This document shows positions 22,568-29,521 of a stretch of DNA of 50,714 bases, piece by piece. Under the pieces are notes generated by a model. It made no database searches, had not been told where the DNA came from, and worked only from the letters and a program-made list of their open reading frames with translations. Position 1 is the stretch's first letter. Every line of letters starts with the position of its first letter. The DNA comes from a virus: the IMG/VR virus record IMGVR_UViG_3300044637_001673, positions 1-50,714 of that record, one strand, 5' to 3'. The position numbers were made by a program, and so were the translations under genes.

Positions 22568-22639
22568 TACCTTCGGAGAGGGTCGAACTCCCAATCATTA
22601 GATTCGTATTCTAAGGCTTTTCCATTAAGCTACGAAGGT
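22568..22639 (-). tRNA. tRNA-Arg(ACG)
   Basis: Acceptor ACCTTCG/CGAAGGT, anticodon arm TTAGA ATACGAA TCTAA, T-loop TTCGACC. Confidence 0.9.
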
Positions 22640-22645
22640 ATGTTG

Positions 22646-22719
22646 TGTGTATGATGGGTCACGATCCCACGACCTCCGCTTTCACAGAACGACACTCTAC
22701 CAACTGAGCTACATACACC
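22646..22719 (-). tRNA. tRNA-His(GTG)
   Basis: Extra 5' G (G-1), acceptor GTGTATG/CATACAC, anticodon loop CTGTGAA. T-loop is ATCGTGA: positions 54 and 58 are swapped to A and T. Confidence 0.85.
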
Positions 22720-22725
22720 ATATAG

Positions 22726-22795
22726 TACCGATAAAGGGTATCGAACCCAATGACATCCAGGATATGAGCCCGGACCGGAAACCTCTCCTATCGGC
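22726..22795 (-). tRNA. tRNA-Met or Ile2(CAT)
   Basis: Acceptor GCCGATA/TATCGGT, anticodon arm CCGGG CTCATAT CCTGG, T-loop TTCGATA. Elongator Met or lysidine-modified Ile cannot be told apart here. Confidence 0.85.
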
Positions 22796-22800
22796 ATTTG

Positions 22801-22886
22801 CGGAAGACATTGGAATCGAACCAAACACCCTTACGGGTACATCTCGCTTAGCAGGCGGACCCTATCGCCATCAAGGTTTATCTTCC
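22801..22886 (-). tRNA. tRNA-Ser(GCT)
   Basis: Class II with variable arm ACCC/GGGT; anticodon loop CTGCTAA; acceptor GGAAGAT/GTCTTCC; T-loop TTCGATT. Confidence 0.9.
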
Positions 22887-22890
22887 GTAG

Positions 22891-22927
22891 AGTGTGGTAC
22901 TCCTGCAGTAGTTGGGGCACCCACACT
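22891..22927 (-). ncRNA. 7-bp hairpin in spacer
   Basis: AGTGTGG and CCACACT enclose 23 nt between tRNA-Ser and tRNA-Ile. Confidence 0.45.
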
Positions 22928-22944
22928 AGTTATTCCCCTTTTTG

Positions 22945-23017
22945 TGTTCACGACGGGTTACGATCCCATTACCTCCGACGTATCAGATCGGCGCTCTACC
23001 AATTGAGCTACGTGAGC
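22945..23017 (-). tRNA. tRNA-Ile(GAT)
   Basis: Anticodon arm CCGAT CTGATAC GTCGG; acceptor GCTCACG/CGTGAAC with one mismatch; swapped T-loop ATCGTAA. Confidence 0.88.
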
Positions 23018-23042
23018 TGGTACGTATTTAGGGGTATTTCTT

Positions 23043-23092
23043 AACCACCCCCTCAGCTCGTCAGCGGACTCGTCAGTCACTTCTCGGTGGTT
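23043..23092 (-). ncRNA. 7-bp closed spacer hairpin with inner repeat
   Basis: AACCACC/GGTGGTT; the loop contains CTGACGAG-like sequence twice on the minus strand, forming a GTC/GAC hairpin. Confidence 0.45.
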
Positions 23093-23093
23093 G

Positions 23094-23166
23094 CGGACAA
23101 GACAGGGTACGATCCTGTAACCTATCGGTTAACAGCCGATTGCTCTACCAATTGAGCTACTTGTCC
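23094..23166 (-). tRNA. tRNA-Asn(GTT)
   Basis: Acceptor GGACAAG/CTTGTCC, anticodon arm ATCGG CTGTTAA CCGAT, swapped T-loop ATCGTAC. Confidence 0.9.
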
Positions 23167-23173
23167 ATTGTGG

Positions 23174-23256
23174 TGGGAGAGGAGGGACTCGAACCCCCAA
23201 GGTCTCACGACGACAGATTTACAGTCTGCTGAGCCAACCAATTGCTCAACTCTCCC
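23174..23256 (-). tRNA. tRNA-Tyr(GTA)
   Basis: Class II: acceptor GGGAGAG/CTCTCCC, anticodon arm CAGA CTGTAAA TCTG, variable arm, T-loop TTCGAGT. Confidence 0.92.
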
Positions 23257-23266
23257 TTATTTTTTG

Positions 23267-23340
23267 TACACCCTACAGGGGTCGAACCTGTGACCTGTAG
23301 TTTGTAATACTACCGCTACTACCATCTGAGCTAAGAGTGT
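23267..23340 (-). tRNA. tRNA-Val(TAC)
   Basis: Acceptor ACACTCT/AGGGTGT, anticodon arm GTAGT ATTACAA ACTAC, T-loop TTCGACC. Confidence 0.9.
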
Positions 23341-23343
23341 GTT

Positions 23344-23559
23344 TTATGATGTTATCATTTTAATACTTTCAATTGTGGTAGAGTACATTCCTTGTTCTAA
23401 ATAAGGTTTACTATCATTCAAAAGTCTTAGAACGGTGTTTGTTGCTTGTTCTTGAGTTTGTCCTTGTTTTATTAATCGTACAATAGCTCTTTCACATTCT
23501 TCACCAACTTTAACCATTCCTTTTGGTAGTCCTTTCTTAATTTCTTTTACTGTTTTCAT
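23344..23559 (-). CDS. hypothetical protein, 71 aa, inside tRNA array
   Basis: Helical, basic N-terminus (MKTVKEIKKGLPKGMVKVGE), no known motif. A full promoter (23564-23594) ends 4 nt before its ATG, so its mRNA is likely leaderless and continues into tRNA-Val, Tyr and Asn. It could help RNA handling, but only position supports that. Confidence 0.7.
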   Translation of the reverse strand: MKTVKEIKKGLPKGMVKVGEECERAIVRLIKQGQTQEQATNTVLRLLNDSKPYLEQGMYSTTIESIKMITS

Positions 23560-23563
23560 ATTA

Positions 23564-23594
23564 CAAAGATAATACTTTTTTTTAATCTACCAAA
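23564..23594 (-). promoter_or_regulatory. host-type promoter, leaderless arrangement
   Basis: Minus strand TTTG, 19 nt, TATCTTTG, TAAT, ATG. Segment similar to the promoters at 17153 and 18403. Confidence 0.75.
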
Positions 23595-23602
23595 TTTTTT
23601 TG

Positions 23603-23677
23603 TGATCCCGGTGAGGCTCGAACTCACGACCCCTCCATTAAAAGTGGAGTGCTCTAAACCAACTGAGCTACGAGATC
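23603..23677 (-). tRNA. tRNA-Lys(TTT)
   Basis: Acceptor GATCTCG/CGGGATC, anticodon arm TCCA CTTTTAA TGGA, T-loop TTCGAGC. Confidence 0.92.
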
Positions 23678-23735
23678 TTCTGTTTGTCATACTTGTCACT
23701 TTCCATAACACTTATTTTTATTTGTTTATTATTAG

Positions 23736-23810
23736 TCGGGATACCAGGACTCGAACCTGGATGATGTCCACTTCCCAAAAGTGGCGACTTACCAATTAGT
23801 CCACATCCCG
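23736..23810 (-). tRNA. tRNA-Pro(TGG)
   Basis: Acceptor CGGGATG/TATCCCG, anticodon arm CCACT TTTGGGA AGTGG, T-loop TTCGAGT. Confidence 0.9.
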
Positions 23811-23816
23811 TTATAG

Positions 23817-23900
23817 AGGAAGAAGTAGGTGTCGATCCCAATACCTTTCGGTACCGCCCGTTTTCAAGACGGGGTCACAGGCCGCTGTGATTCATCTTCC
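23817..23900 (-). tRNA. tRNA-Ser(TGA)
   Basis: Class II: anticodon arm CCCGT CTTGAAA ACGGG, variable arm ACC/GGT, acceptor GGAAGAT/TTCTTCC, T-loop ATCGACA (A at 54). Confidence 0.85.
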
Positions 23901-23906
23901 TTATTG

Positions 23907-23978
23907 ATCTCCCCCAAGGTCTCGAACCTTGATTCTCTGGTCCAAAACCAGGTGTCCTGCCAATTAGACGAGGGGAGA
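23907..23978 (-). tRNA. tRNA-Gln(TTG)
   Basis: Acceptor TCTCCCC/GGGGAGA, anticodon arm CTGG TTTTGGA CCAG, T-loop TTCGAGA. Confidence 0.9.
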
Positions 23979-23992
23979 ATTATGAAGCCAAT

Positions 23993-24005
23993 ATGTCAAA
24001 GAACT
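23993..24005 (-). promoter_or_regulatory. boxA-like antitermination site
   Basis: Minus strand AGTTCTTTGACAT between tRNA-Thr and tRNA-Gln. Confidence 0.5.
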
Positions 24006-24018
24006 TTTTCTTTTTTTG

Positions 24019-24091
24019 AGGTTCCTATCAGGTTCGAACTGATGACTCCGGGTTACAAAGCCGGGATATTACCAAACTATACTAAGGAACC
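24019..24091 (-). tRNA. tRNA-Thr(TGT)
   Basis: Acceptor GGTTCCT/AGGAACC, loop TTTGTAA gives TGT with a C31-C39 mismatch, T-loop TTCGAAC. First tRNA of the main array after the terminator. Confidence 0.85.
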
Positions 24092-24106
24092 AAATTTTTG
24101 GGTATA

Positions 24107-24136
24107 AAAAAACCCGAACTGTTTTGAGTTCGGGTC
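24107..24136 (-). terminator. rho-independent terminator
   Basis: Minus strand CCCGAACT/AGTTCGGG with a 6-nt loop and TTTTTTT. Confidence 0.88.
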
Positions 24137-24320
24137 TTATATTTCTTTTATATTTTTTGTTAATCTTTATCAACTCATAAATGAAAATGCCCTATTATGT
24201 GACTTAAGCGTACGATACACGTTAAACGACCACTGAATGCTCGGGTTACAAATGTTCATATGTTTATTAGTTGTTCTCATCTTGTTATAAATATATAGTT
24301 TTTTCTAAAAGTTTTAATTA
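24137..24320 (-). ncRNA. short transcript of unknown kind
   Basis: Lies between the promoter at 24326 and the terminator at 24107. An ATG frame of 36 codons (24170-24280) exists but its codons (CCG, AGC, CGT, ACG) do not fit the phage genes, so a small RNA is as likely. TATATTTATAA lies near 24290. The layout parallels that of 18627-19055. Confidence 0.4.
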
Positions 24321-24325
24321 CCCTA

Positions 24326-24355
24326 CAAATATAGGTATTTTTTTTTAATTGACAA
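24326..24355 (-). promoter_or_regulatory. host-type promoter
   Basis: Minus strand TTG, 19 nt, TATATTTG; drives the short unit ending at 24107. Confidence 0.65.
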
Positions 24356-24372
24356 GTGTTTTTATTATTTTT

Positions 24373-25065
24373 TTATACAAATTCTTCGTCATCAAAATCT
24401 TCAAAATCATCATCATCAAAATCTGAATCATAATATGGATTATACATACTTAAATCTTTATATTCGTCAAATGGTTCTTCTTCCGACCCCATTAATTCCG
24501 TACCTTCAAAGTCTCTCATTCCTGGTCTTAAATTTCTTTTGTAATCATCTTTTTTAATTGTTCTAAATTCTCTTGGGTTGTAGTCTTTGAATCTTTTTTT
24601 GGTAATAAAATCATCAAACCCTTCACCTAATTCTTCATCTCTTCCTTTTGTTTTTGCAAATGCTTTCTTTAAATCATTAACAGAGTGTCCTCCAATTGAA
24701 TCGTATGGTTCGTCCTCATCGGCATTATAAAAACCTTCTTTTTCCATTAAACTTTCAATATTGTTAGCCAAATTATCATTACCTTCATCATATAAAGCAT
24801 CAACAATATCTTCCTCGCCCATTAAATTAATATCGTGTAAATCATATCCACATTCATTTTCAAGAAAATCTCTTGCTTCTTCAATTAAATCTTGAAGTTC
24901 TTCTTCACCCATATCGGTTTCACCCCACTCTTCGTCGCCTTCATCCTCATCGTCAAAAAATCTACCTCTCATGGTTCCATAGTCTTCTTCATCCTCCATT
25001 TCATTTATTGTTCGTCTAACAATTCTTGTTAAATCTGATTCTGTAAGTCTTATTATTTTTTTCAT
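24373..25065 (-). CDS. tagged acidic protein, 230 aa
   Basis: Tag [18 protein letters not shown], then TINE (possible cut after Glu22). The rest is strongly acidic ([21 protein letters not shown]-terminus with runs of Asp/Glu) with few basic residues. An acidic core protein packed with the DNA, or a scaffold, would fit; no fold is recognised. The first 45 nt of the gene are nearly the same as in the next gene and in 19058-20170. Confidence 0.75.
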   Translation of the reverse strand: MKKIIRLTESDLTRIVRRTINEMEDEEDYGTMRGRFFDDEDEGDEEWGETDMGEEELQDLIEEARDFLENECGYDLHDINLMGEEDIVDALYDEGNDNLANNIESLMEKEGFYNADEDEPYDSIGGHSVNDLKKAFAKTKGRDEELGEGFDDFITKKRFKDYNPREFRTIKKDDYKRNLRPGMRDFEGTELMGSEEEPFDEYKDLSMYNPYYDSDFDDDDFEDFDDEEFV

Positions 25066-25073
25066 ATTTTTTA

Positions 25074-25325
25074 TTAAAATCTATTTATCGGTCCTTCCTT
25101 TTCTTTTGACCATCTTTTTGAAACGTCACTTCTTAAATCCATATCACCTTCTATTTCATCAGCGATTTGTCTTAATATAAATACTTTAGATTCTTGAGAT
25201 TCATATGAATCCCATAATATATCTTTTATATCATTATAAAGTGGATTTTTATCCTTATCTTCTTTTAATGTCTTTCTAACAATTCTTGCCAAATCTGATT
25301 CTGTAAGTCTAATTATTTTTTTCAT
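25074..25325 (-). CDS. tagged small protein, 83 aa
   Basis: Tag [18 protein letters not shown], then TLKE (possible cut after Glu22), leaving about 60 residues of helical, charged protein. ATATTTAT at 25340-25347 precedes the start. Function unknown. Confidence 0.72.
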   Translation of the reverse strand: MKKIIRLTESDLARIVRKTLKEDKDKNPLYNDIKDILWDSYESQESKVFILRQIADEIEGDMDLRSDVSKRWSKEKEGPINRF

Positions 25326-25355
25326 TATTTTTTTATTATATAAATATGTTAATGG

Positions 25356-26312
25356 TTAAGAAAGTCCATGAACTCTAATACTAAGTTCTTCGAGTTTATT
25401 AATATCTTGAATAATTACAAAATTATCTTCCATACCATATTGTTCTCTTGTATCATCAACATCTTCTTCACTCATATAGTTATTTGATTTTAATATCATA
25501 TAGTAATCAAAAGAAGGATCTTCATTTTCAATATCATCAAAAAAATCTTTTTCTATTGGTCTATCAATATATTTTTCTAAACTTTTTCCAAGAATTAAAT
25601 AATCAACCCTTTCAATATTGTAATAATAATTATAACTATCAACTTCTCCACTTCCACCACAATAATCACAATCTTCGTGTCCATTTCCATCACAAGAATC
25701 ACAACTTTCAGTACCACTACCTTCACAAGTACCACAATTAAAATTTCCTTGTCCACCACAAGAATCACATCTTTCGGCACCTTCACCATCGCAATGAACA
25801 CATTCTACCTCAACTTCAACTTCGTCCCCTTCATCATCTTCTTCTGTTTCAATTTCAGTTCCTTTACCATCACAATACCTACACTCTTGAGATCCTTCAC
25901 CGCTACAATCATAACATTCTTCAGTTCCTTCACCATCACAATATCTACAATCTTGTTCACCACTACCACCACAACTAGAACAATCATAATACCCATCACC
26001 AGCACAGTCGTCACATGTTTCACTTTTATAACCCATTTCATCATATATATCAACTGTTAAAACATAAAGATTATTAATAATTCTATTGATGTCTTCAGGT
26101 TTAAGTCTTGGCTTATTAATTATAAACCATGATGTGATAATGATTTTAAGTTTATCTGCAGTTGTTGGTGCTTTTGACATGATTAATTGACCAAAATGGT
26201 CACTTGATGCCAATTGTTTTATTTTAGTTCTTGTTATTGCTTTATCACTTAATTCGGACTCGGCTAAATTGGCTAAAGTTTTTGCAAGTGAATATATCTG
26301 TCTAAATTCCAT
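25356..26312 (-). CDS. zinc-finger protein with ten DnaJ-type CxxCxGxG repeats
   Basis: 318 aa. Residues ~100-225 carry ten CxxCxGxG units in two groups of five (CDDCAGDG to CRYCDGKG; CVHCDGEG to CDYCGGSG) split by an acidic linker. DnaJ itself has four. There is no J domain. The N-terminal 100 residues are helical (MEFRQIYSLAKTLANLAE, ending in L-A-E like the tag family) and the C-terminus is acidic. May hold unfolded protein or bind a partner. ATATTTAT at 26318-26325. Confidence 0.85.
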   Translation of the reverse strand: MEFRQIYSLAKTLANLAESELSDKAITRTKIKQLASSDHFGQLIMSKAPTTADKLKIIITSWFIINKPRLKPEDINRIINNLYVLTVDIYDEMGYKSETCDDCAGDGYYDCSSCGGSGEQDCRYCDGEGTEECYDCSGEGSQECRYCDGKGTEIETEEDDEGDEVEVEVECVHCDGEGAERCDSCGGQGNFNCGTCEGSGTESCDSCDGNGHEDCDYCGGSGEVDSYNYYYNIERVDYLILGKSLEKYIDRPIEKDFFDDIENEDPSFDYYMILKSNNYMSEEDVDDTREQYGMEDNFVIIQDINKLEELSIRVHGLS

Positions 26313-26340
26313 ATGTAATAAATATAGGAAAAGATAAAAG

Positions 26341-26401
26341 AAATCACAGTAGGATTCAAACCTACACCAATTTTTGTGCTAACCAATTACACCATGTGAT
26401 T
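26341..26401 (-). pseudogene. truncated tRNA lacking the anticodon arm
   Basis: 61 nt: acceptor AATCACA/TGTGATT, D arm TGGTGTAATTGGTTAGCA, T arm TAGG TTTGAATC CTA are kept, but only about 10 nt (CAAAAATTGG) stand where the anticodon arm should be. ATATTTATAG lies upstream near 26505. Confidence 0.6.
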
Positions 26402-26512
26402 TTCTTTGTTATTCTCAACTACCGAGTTAATTTTTATTTATTGCTTTTACGGCCGAGTATTAGACAAAAGGGTAAAAATAACAAAATCCCTGAGAGGTTA
26501 TCTATAAATATC

Positions 26513-26803
26513 TTATAGTTCTTGAACTTGAATCATAACCCAATCAACCTCACCTTCAGTTAAATGTCCTAGTACGTCATTAGTAATATGTGTGTTGTAA
26601 GATATTTCCCAATCTTTTTTATTACCATAAATTATCGCAACTTCCCATTCACTATCATTTGATGTGTAGGAAGAAAAACTTTTGGATATTGGGTTTTTAT
26701 ATCTAACAACAGACACCCCATAACCATTTGGGAAAAATAATAGTCCGTGTACACCCTCACCAAAAGAATGTGGTTTAAATTCTATGTCTTTAAATGATTT
26801 CAT
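26513..26803 (-). CDS. hypothetical protein, 96 aa
   Basis: Strand-rich small protein (GEGVHGLLFFPNGYGVSVVR). Overlaps the upstream gene by 1 nt. I recall similar short proteins in phages, without known function. Confidence 0.65.
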   Translation of the reverse strand: MKSFKDIEFKPHSFGEGVHGLLFFPNGYGVSVVRYKNPISKSFSSYTSNDSEWEVAIIYGNKKDWEISYNTHITNDVLGHLTEGEVDWVMIQVQEL

Positions 26804-27102
26804 TAATTATTTAACATTGCGTATTGATCTTCTTCTAAACCTTTAACTCCAAGTTTTTCTAAGGCTATTTTTAATACGTGAAGTTGTTTTGCTAAGTGAA
26901 ATTTGTTTGAGATCAAAGCGCTGAACTCAACTCCCGTTTCTTTATTGAACTTTTCAAAATTCTCCAAACGTCCTTCCATACGAAGTCTTAATTCACATCC
27001 ATTGATGTAAAAATCTAATAGTTGTTTCTTATTGAATACTTCAAGTAGTTCGTCAGATTCGTGAGTCATTGAGAAAAATAGGGAGACAAGTTCTTTGTTC
27101 AT
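26803..27102 (-). CDS. hypothetical helical protein, 99 aa
   Basis: All-helical (MNKELVSLFFSMTHESDELL; FHLAKQLHVLKIALEKLG). First gene behind the promoter at 27117. Unknown role. Confidence 0.65.
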   Translation of the reverse strand: MNKELVSLFFSMTHESDELLEVFNKKQLLDFYINGCELRLRMEGRLENFEKFNKETGVEFSALISNKFHLAKQLHVLKIALEKLGVKGLEEDQYAMLNN

Positions 27103-27113
27103 TTTGTTTATTT

Positions 27114-27221
27114 TTACAAAGATACATATTTTTCTGAATATTCGTCAAGTTCTTTAAGATATTTTATAAATTCTTCTGAATTAATAAATTCTTGGTGTAA
27201 TTGTTCAAAGATTTCTTCCAT
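27114..27221 (-). CDS. small helical protein, 35 aa
   Basis: MEEIFEQLHQEFINSEEFIK; TAA at 27114-27116. Its last codons (TAT GTA TCT TTG) are also the -10 box for the next gene, so promoter and coding sequence overlap. Confidence 0.5.
   Translation of the reverse strand: MEEIFEQLHQEFINSEEFIKYLKELDEYSEKYVSL
27117..27148 (-). promoter_or_regulatory. host-type promoter inside the 35-aa gene
   Basis: Minus strand TTG, 21 nt, TATCTTTG, 14 nt before the start of 26803-27102. Confidence 0.7.
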
Positions 27222-27302
27222 ATTAAAAATATAAATATTTTTTTTATTATAATCAACTTTTTTAGTTTAGTTGGATATTTATATAATATAATCCATTAAA
27301 CT

Positions 27303-27857
27303 ATGAAAAAAGAAGAGTTAGAAAAATTTATTGAAGATGGTAAATCTTTTAATCAAATTAGTAAAGAAACAGGTAAATCATTAACCACTGTTAGGTATTG
27401 GGCTAAAAAAAATAGTTTGGAGTCTAAGCATGTCCAGTTTAAATATAATGAGAAAAAAGGAGTTAATCCTGAAAGAAAATGTCCTAAATGTAAGTTGGTC
27501 TTACCTTCCGATCAGTTCTATAAACGTAGAGGGGTTGAATTTTCATCAACATACTGTAAAATTTGTACGTCTGATCAGTCTTTAAATAGAATGCAAAAAC
27601 TTAAAAAACAAATGGTTGATTATAAAGGTGGTTCTTGTCAAATATGTGGGTATGATAAGTATACAGGTGCGTTAGAATTCCACCATACAGATCCGAAACA
27701 AAAAGATTTTAATTTATCCAGTTTAAAAAGGTATTCATTTAACGATATAGTAAAATCTGAGTTGGACAAGTGTGTTCTTGTTTGTGCAAACTGTCATAGA
27801 GAAGTACACGCTAAAATAGTAGTCCCGCCTGGACTCGAACCAGGAATAGAAGATTAG
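27303..27857 (+). CDS. HNH endonuclease, plus strand
   Basis: 184 aa. Residues 1-40 look like a helix-turn-helix (SFNQISKETGKSLTTVRYWA), then zinc pairs CPKC ... CKIC, CQIC, and the HNH core EFHHTDPKQKDF ... VCANCHREVH. The last 12 codons (VPPGLEPGIED) are the antisense of the tRNA-Arg at 27820-27891, so the reading frame invades the tRNA gene. A homing nuclease that targets or shares this tRNA site is plausible. ATATTTAT lies about 25 nt upstream. Confidence 0.82.
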   Translation: MKKEELEKFIEDGKSFNQISKETGKSLTTVRYWAKKNSLESKHVQFKYNEKKGVNPERKCPKCKLVLPSDQFYKRRGVEFSSTYCKICTSDQSLNRMQKLKKQMVDYKGGSCQICGYDKYTGALEFHHTDPKQKDFNLSSLKRYSFNDIVKSELDKCVLVCANCHREVHAKIVVPPGLEPGIED

Positions 27858-27891
27858 AAATCTACTGTGATATCCCTTTCACCACGGAACC
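27820..27891 (-). tRNA. tRNA-Arg(TCT), copy 2
   Basis: Acceptor GGTTCCG/CGGGACT, anticodon loop TTTCTAA with one stem mismatch, T arm CCTGG TTCGAGT CCAGG. Overlaps the 3' end of the plus-strand HNH gene. Confidence 0.85.
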
Positions 27892-27897
27892 AAATTA

Positions 27898-28074
27898 TTA
27901 GATCTTTTTAACTTCGTAAACGTGTCCAGAATCTGAGTTGGTTTGGAAAATATTTTTCATTTCTTCGGCCTCGTCTTCAGTTTCAAATTCCCAAATCTCA
28001 CCTTGACTATCTAATAGTGTTACAGGAACTCTTTTTTTGTTTATTTTTTTAATGTGTTTTATAATTACGTACAT
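27898..28074 (-). CDS. small hypothetical protein, 58 aa
   Basis: ATG at 28072-28074: MYVIIKHIKKINKKRVPVTL then ETEDEAEEMKNIF and HVYEVKKI. Strand-helix-strand pattern, overlooked because it is short. Directly upstream of the tRNA-Arg. Confidence 0.65.
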   Translation of the reverse strand: MYVIIKHIKKINKKRVPVTLLDSQGEIWEFETEDEAEEMKNIFQTNSDSGHVYEVKKI

Positions 28075-28101
28075 AACTTTTTTTAATAATAATACAAAAA
28101 T

Positions 28102-28131
28102 AAAAACCCCCAGTCAACTAAGAAAGGGGGA
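28102..28131 (-). terminator. rho-independent terminator
   Basis: Minus strand CCCCC/GGGGG hairpin and T run after the 28152-28990 genes. Confidence 0.8.
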
Positions 28132-28151
28132 TTAATTTATATATTGTTTTT

Positions 28152-28451
28152 TTATGTACCAATAATAAGACCACCTAAGTCAAGACCTGCCGTTCCTTTT
28201 AGTCTATCTTCAACTTCTCCGTACATGTATGATTTAACTACTGCGGTGATTGATTGTTCAGATTGAGCAATTTTTGTCTCCATCCAATCTTCAAGTTCTT
28301 CACCTTCTTCCATCATTTCCCACATCTTATAAGCTAAAGTCGCAATTGTAAATAATTGTTGTTTAGCCATATAAGAACCTTCCTCATGGTTTTCTTTAAG
28401 AATTTTTACCATTCTCTCAAGTTGTTCTTCTGTTATAATAATTTTACTCAT
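28152..28451 (-). CDS. tagged small protein, 99 aa
   Basis: Tag variant MSKIIITEEQLERMVKILKE (possible cut after Glu20). The rest is helical (QLFTIATLAYKMWEMMEEGE) and ends GLDLGGLIIGT. Together with 28460-28990 it forms a two-gene unit ended by a terminator. Probably virion-associated, by the tag. Confidence 0.7.
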   Translation of the reverse strand: MSKIIITEEQLERMVKILKENHEEGSYMAKQQLFTIATLAYKMWEMMEEGEELEDWMETKIAQSEQSITAVVKSYMYGEVEDRLKGTAGLDLGGLIIGT

Positions 28452-28459
28452 ATATTATA

Positions 28460-28990
28460 TTATTGTAATTCTTGAGTTCCTTCTTCTTCAGATCCACCTT
28501 CTTCAGCACCACCTTCACTACCACCTTCAATAGATTCGTCGGGGTTTGGTAACAACAGACCCTTTTGTGTGTAGAAAGCATCATAAATAACTTTATCCAA
28601 TTCTGCAATTTTTGCTTGGATATTATTAAAATTTTGATCTAGTGATGCTAATCTTTGTTCAACTTTTCCGGCATTTGCCTTTCCTTTTGCTTTTAATTTT
28701 GCAACCGCATTATCTAAATAAACTTTTCTATCTGTATATAATTTTTGATAATCGGCTCTAAATTCCGCTAAATCATTTCTCAATTGATTTCCTTTTGCGG
28801 TTACTCTAGCAAACGCCGCTTCAATTCTTGGTGACATGTCATTTTCAGATTTTGTGAAAATGTTTTTAATTCCAGTACCAACTCTTGCCTTTAATCCAGC
28901 AAGATTTGCGTTTTGTTCATTTAAAAAATTATTCTCCAATCTTTGGTTGGATTCTTGCATGTGTCTAATTTTACTATAACTTTTACTCAT
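28460..28990 (-). CDS. coiled-coil protein with tag-like start, 176 aa
   Basis: MSKSYSKIRHMQESNQRLEN then NFLNE: M-Q-E and L-N-E are both possible prohead-protease sites. The middle is a basic Ala-rich helical rod (AAFARVTAKGNQLRNDLAEF) and the end is an acidic Gly/Glu tail. Possibly a core or DNA-associated protein. Confidence 0.68.
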   Translation of the reverse strand: MSKSYSKIRHMQESNQRLENNFLNEQNANLAGLKARVGTGIKNIFTKSENDMSPRIEAAFARVTAKGNQLRNDLAEFRADYQKLYTDRKVYLDNAVAKLKAKGKANAGKVEQRLASLDQNFNNIQAKIAELDKVIYDAFYTQKGLLLPNPDESIEGGSEGGAEEGGSEEEGTQELQ

Positions 28991-29016
28991 TTTGTTTTAT
29001 TTATTTATTTATTTTA

Positions 29017-29409
29017 TTACCATGTTCTACATGCCCAATATCTTGGTTTCCATCTTGGTCCAGGATTATCACAATTATGTCTTGCTCTGAAAGATCTTCT
29101 TCTTTCAGGATTGTTTTTCTTTATGACCATCCTTTTACCTTTAGCTGATTTACCACCAAAACCAAAGTTTACTTTAACAACCTTTCCTTTGTCGTTTTTT
29201 ACATAGACTTTGAATTTTTTAATGTCTCCTTGCATTATTTTACCAAGTTGTACTTTTCTTCCTTGGTATTCTGCCTCATTTAAAAAATTATTGTCTTTAA
29301 ATTTGGTTACCTCAACAGATCCATATATATCTTCATATATATAATTGTTATTATTAGTAACATTTTTAATTACATTTATTAGTTGCGATTCTGTTAATTG
29401 AATTATCAT
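29017..29409 (-). CDS. tagged basic protein with W/C-rich end, 130 aa
   Basis: Tag variant MIIQLTESQLINVIKNV; FLNE near residue 45 may be the cut site. A strand region (KKFKVYVKNDKGKVVKVNFG) leads to a basic block NPERRRSFRARHNCDNPGP and an aromatic end RYWACRTW. I recall this RRSFRARHNCD...RYW block as common to phage proteins of unknown role. ATATTTAT at 29414-29421, after a terminator. Confidence 0.75.
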   Translation of the reverse strand: MIIQLTESQLINVIKNVTNNNNYIYEDIYGSVEVTKFKDNNFLNEAEYQGRKVQLGKIMQGDIKKFKVYVKNDKGKVVKVNFGFGGKSAKGKRMVIKKNNPERRRSFRARHNCDNPGPRWKPRYWACRTW

Positions 29410-29430
29410 ACATATAAATATATCAATAAT

Positions 29431-29457
29431 AAAAAAAGGTGAGTATTACCTCACCTA
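29431..29457 (-). terminator. rho-independent terminator
   Basis: Minus strand AGGTGAG/CTCACCT with 6-nt loop and TTTTTTT, after the 29522-30210 genes. An ACACA/TGTGT hairpin lies just before it (29468-29485). Confidence 0.85.
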
Positions 29458-29521
29458 TTTTAGGGTCGACACAAGATGTGTGCGAACTGCCACCACTTTG
29501 TTTTAAAGATTAACAAAGAAA

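Noticed and set aside
23041-23092. Hammerhead ribozyme, because CTGACGAG occurs twice on the minus strand
   Set aside because: The CUGANGA core is present but the GAAA segment and the third stem are missing.
15560-24107. Many frames across the tRNA array with phrases such as VPPGLEPG or GxEPT
   Set aside because: These are translations of tRNA genes or their complements, a well-known artefact, and they stop at tRNA boundaries.
25448-26060. Long plus-strand frames opposite the zinc-finger gene
   Set aside because: Low-complexity Ser/Thr/Ile or His/Tyr/Leu translations of the antisense of CxxCxGxG repeats.
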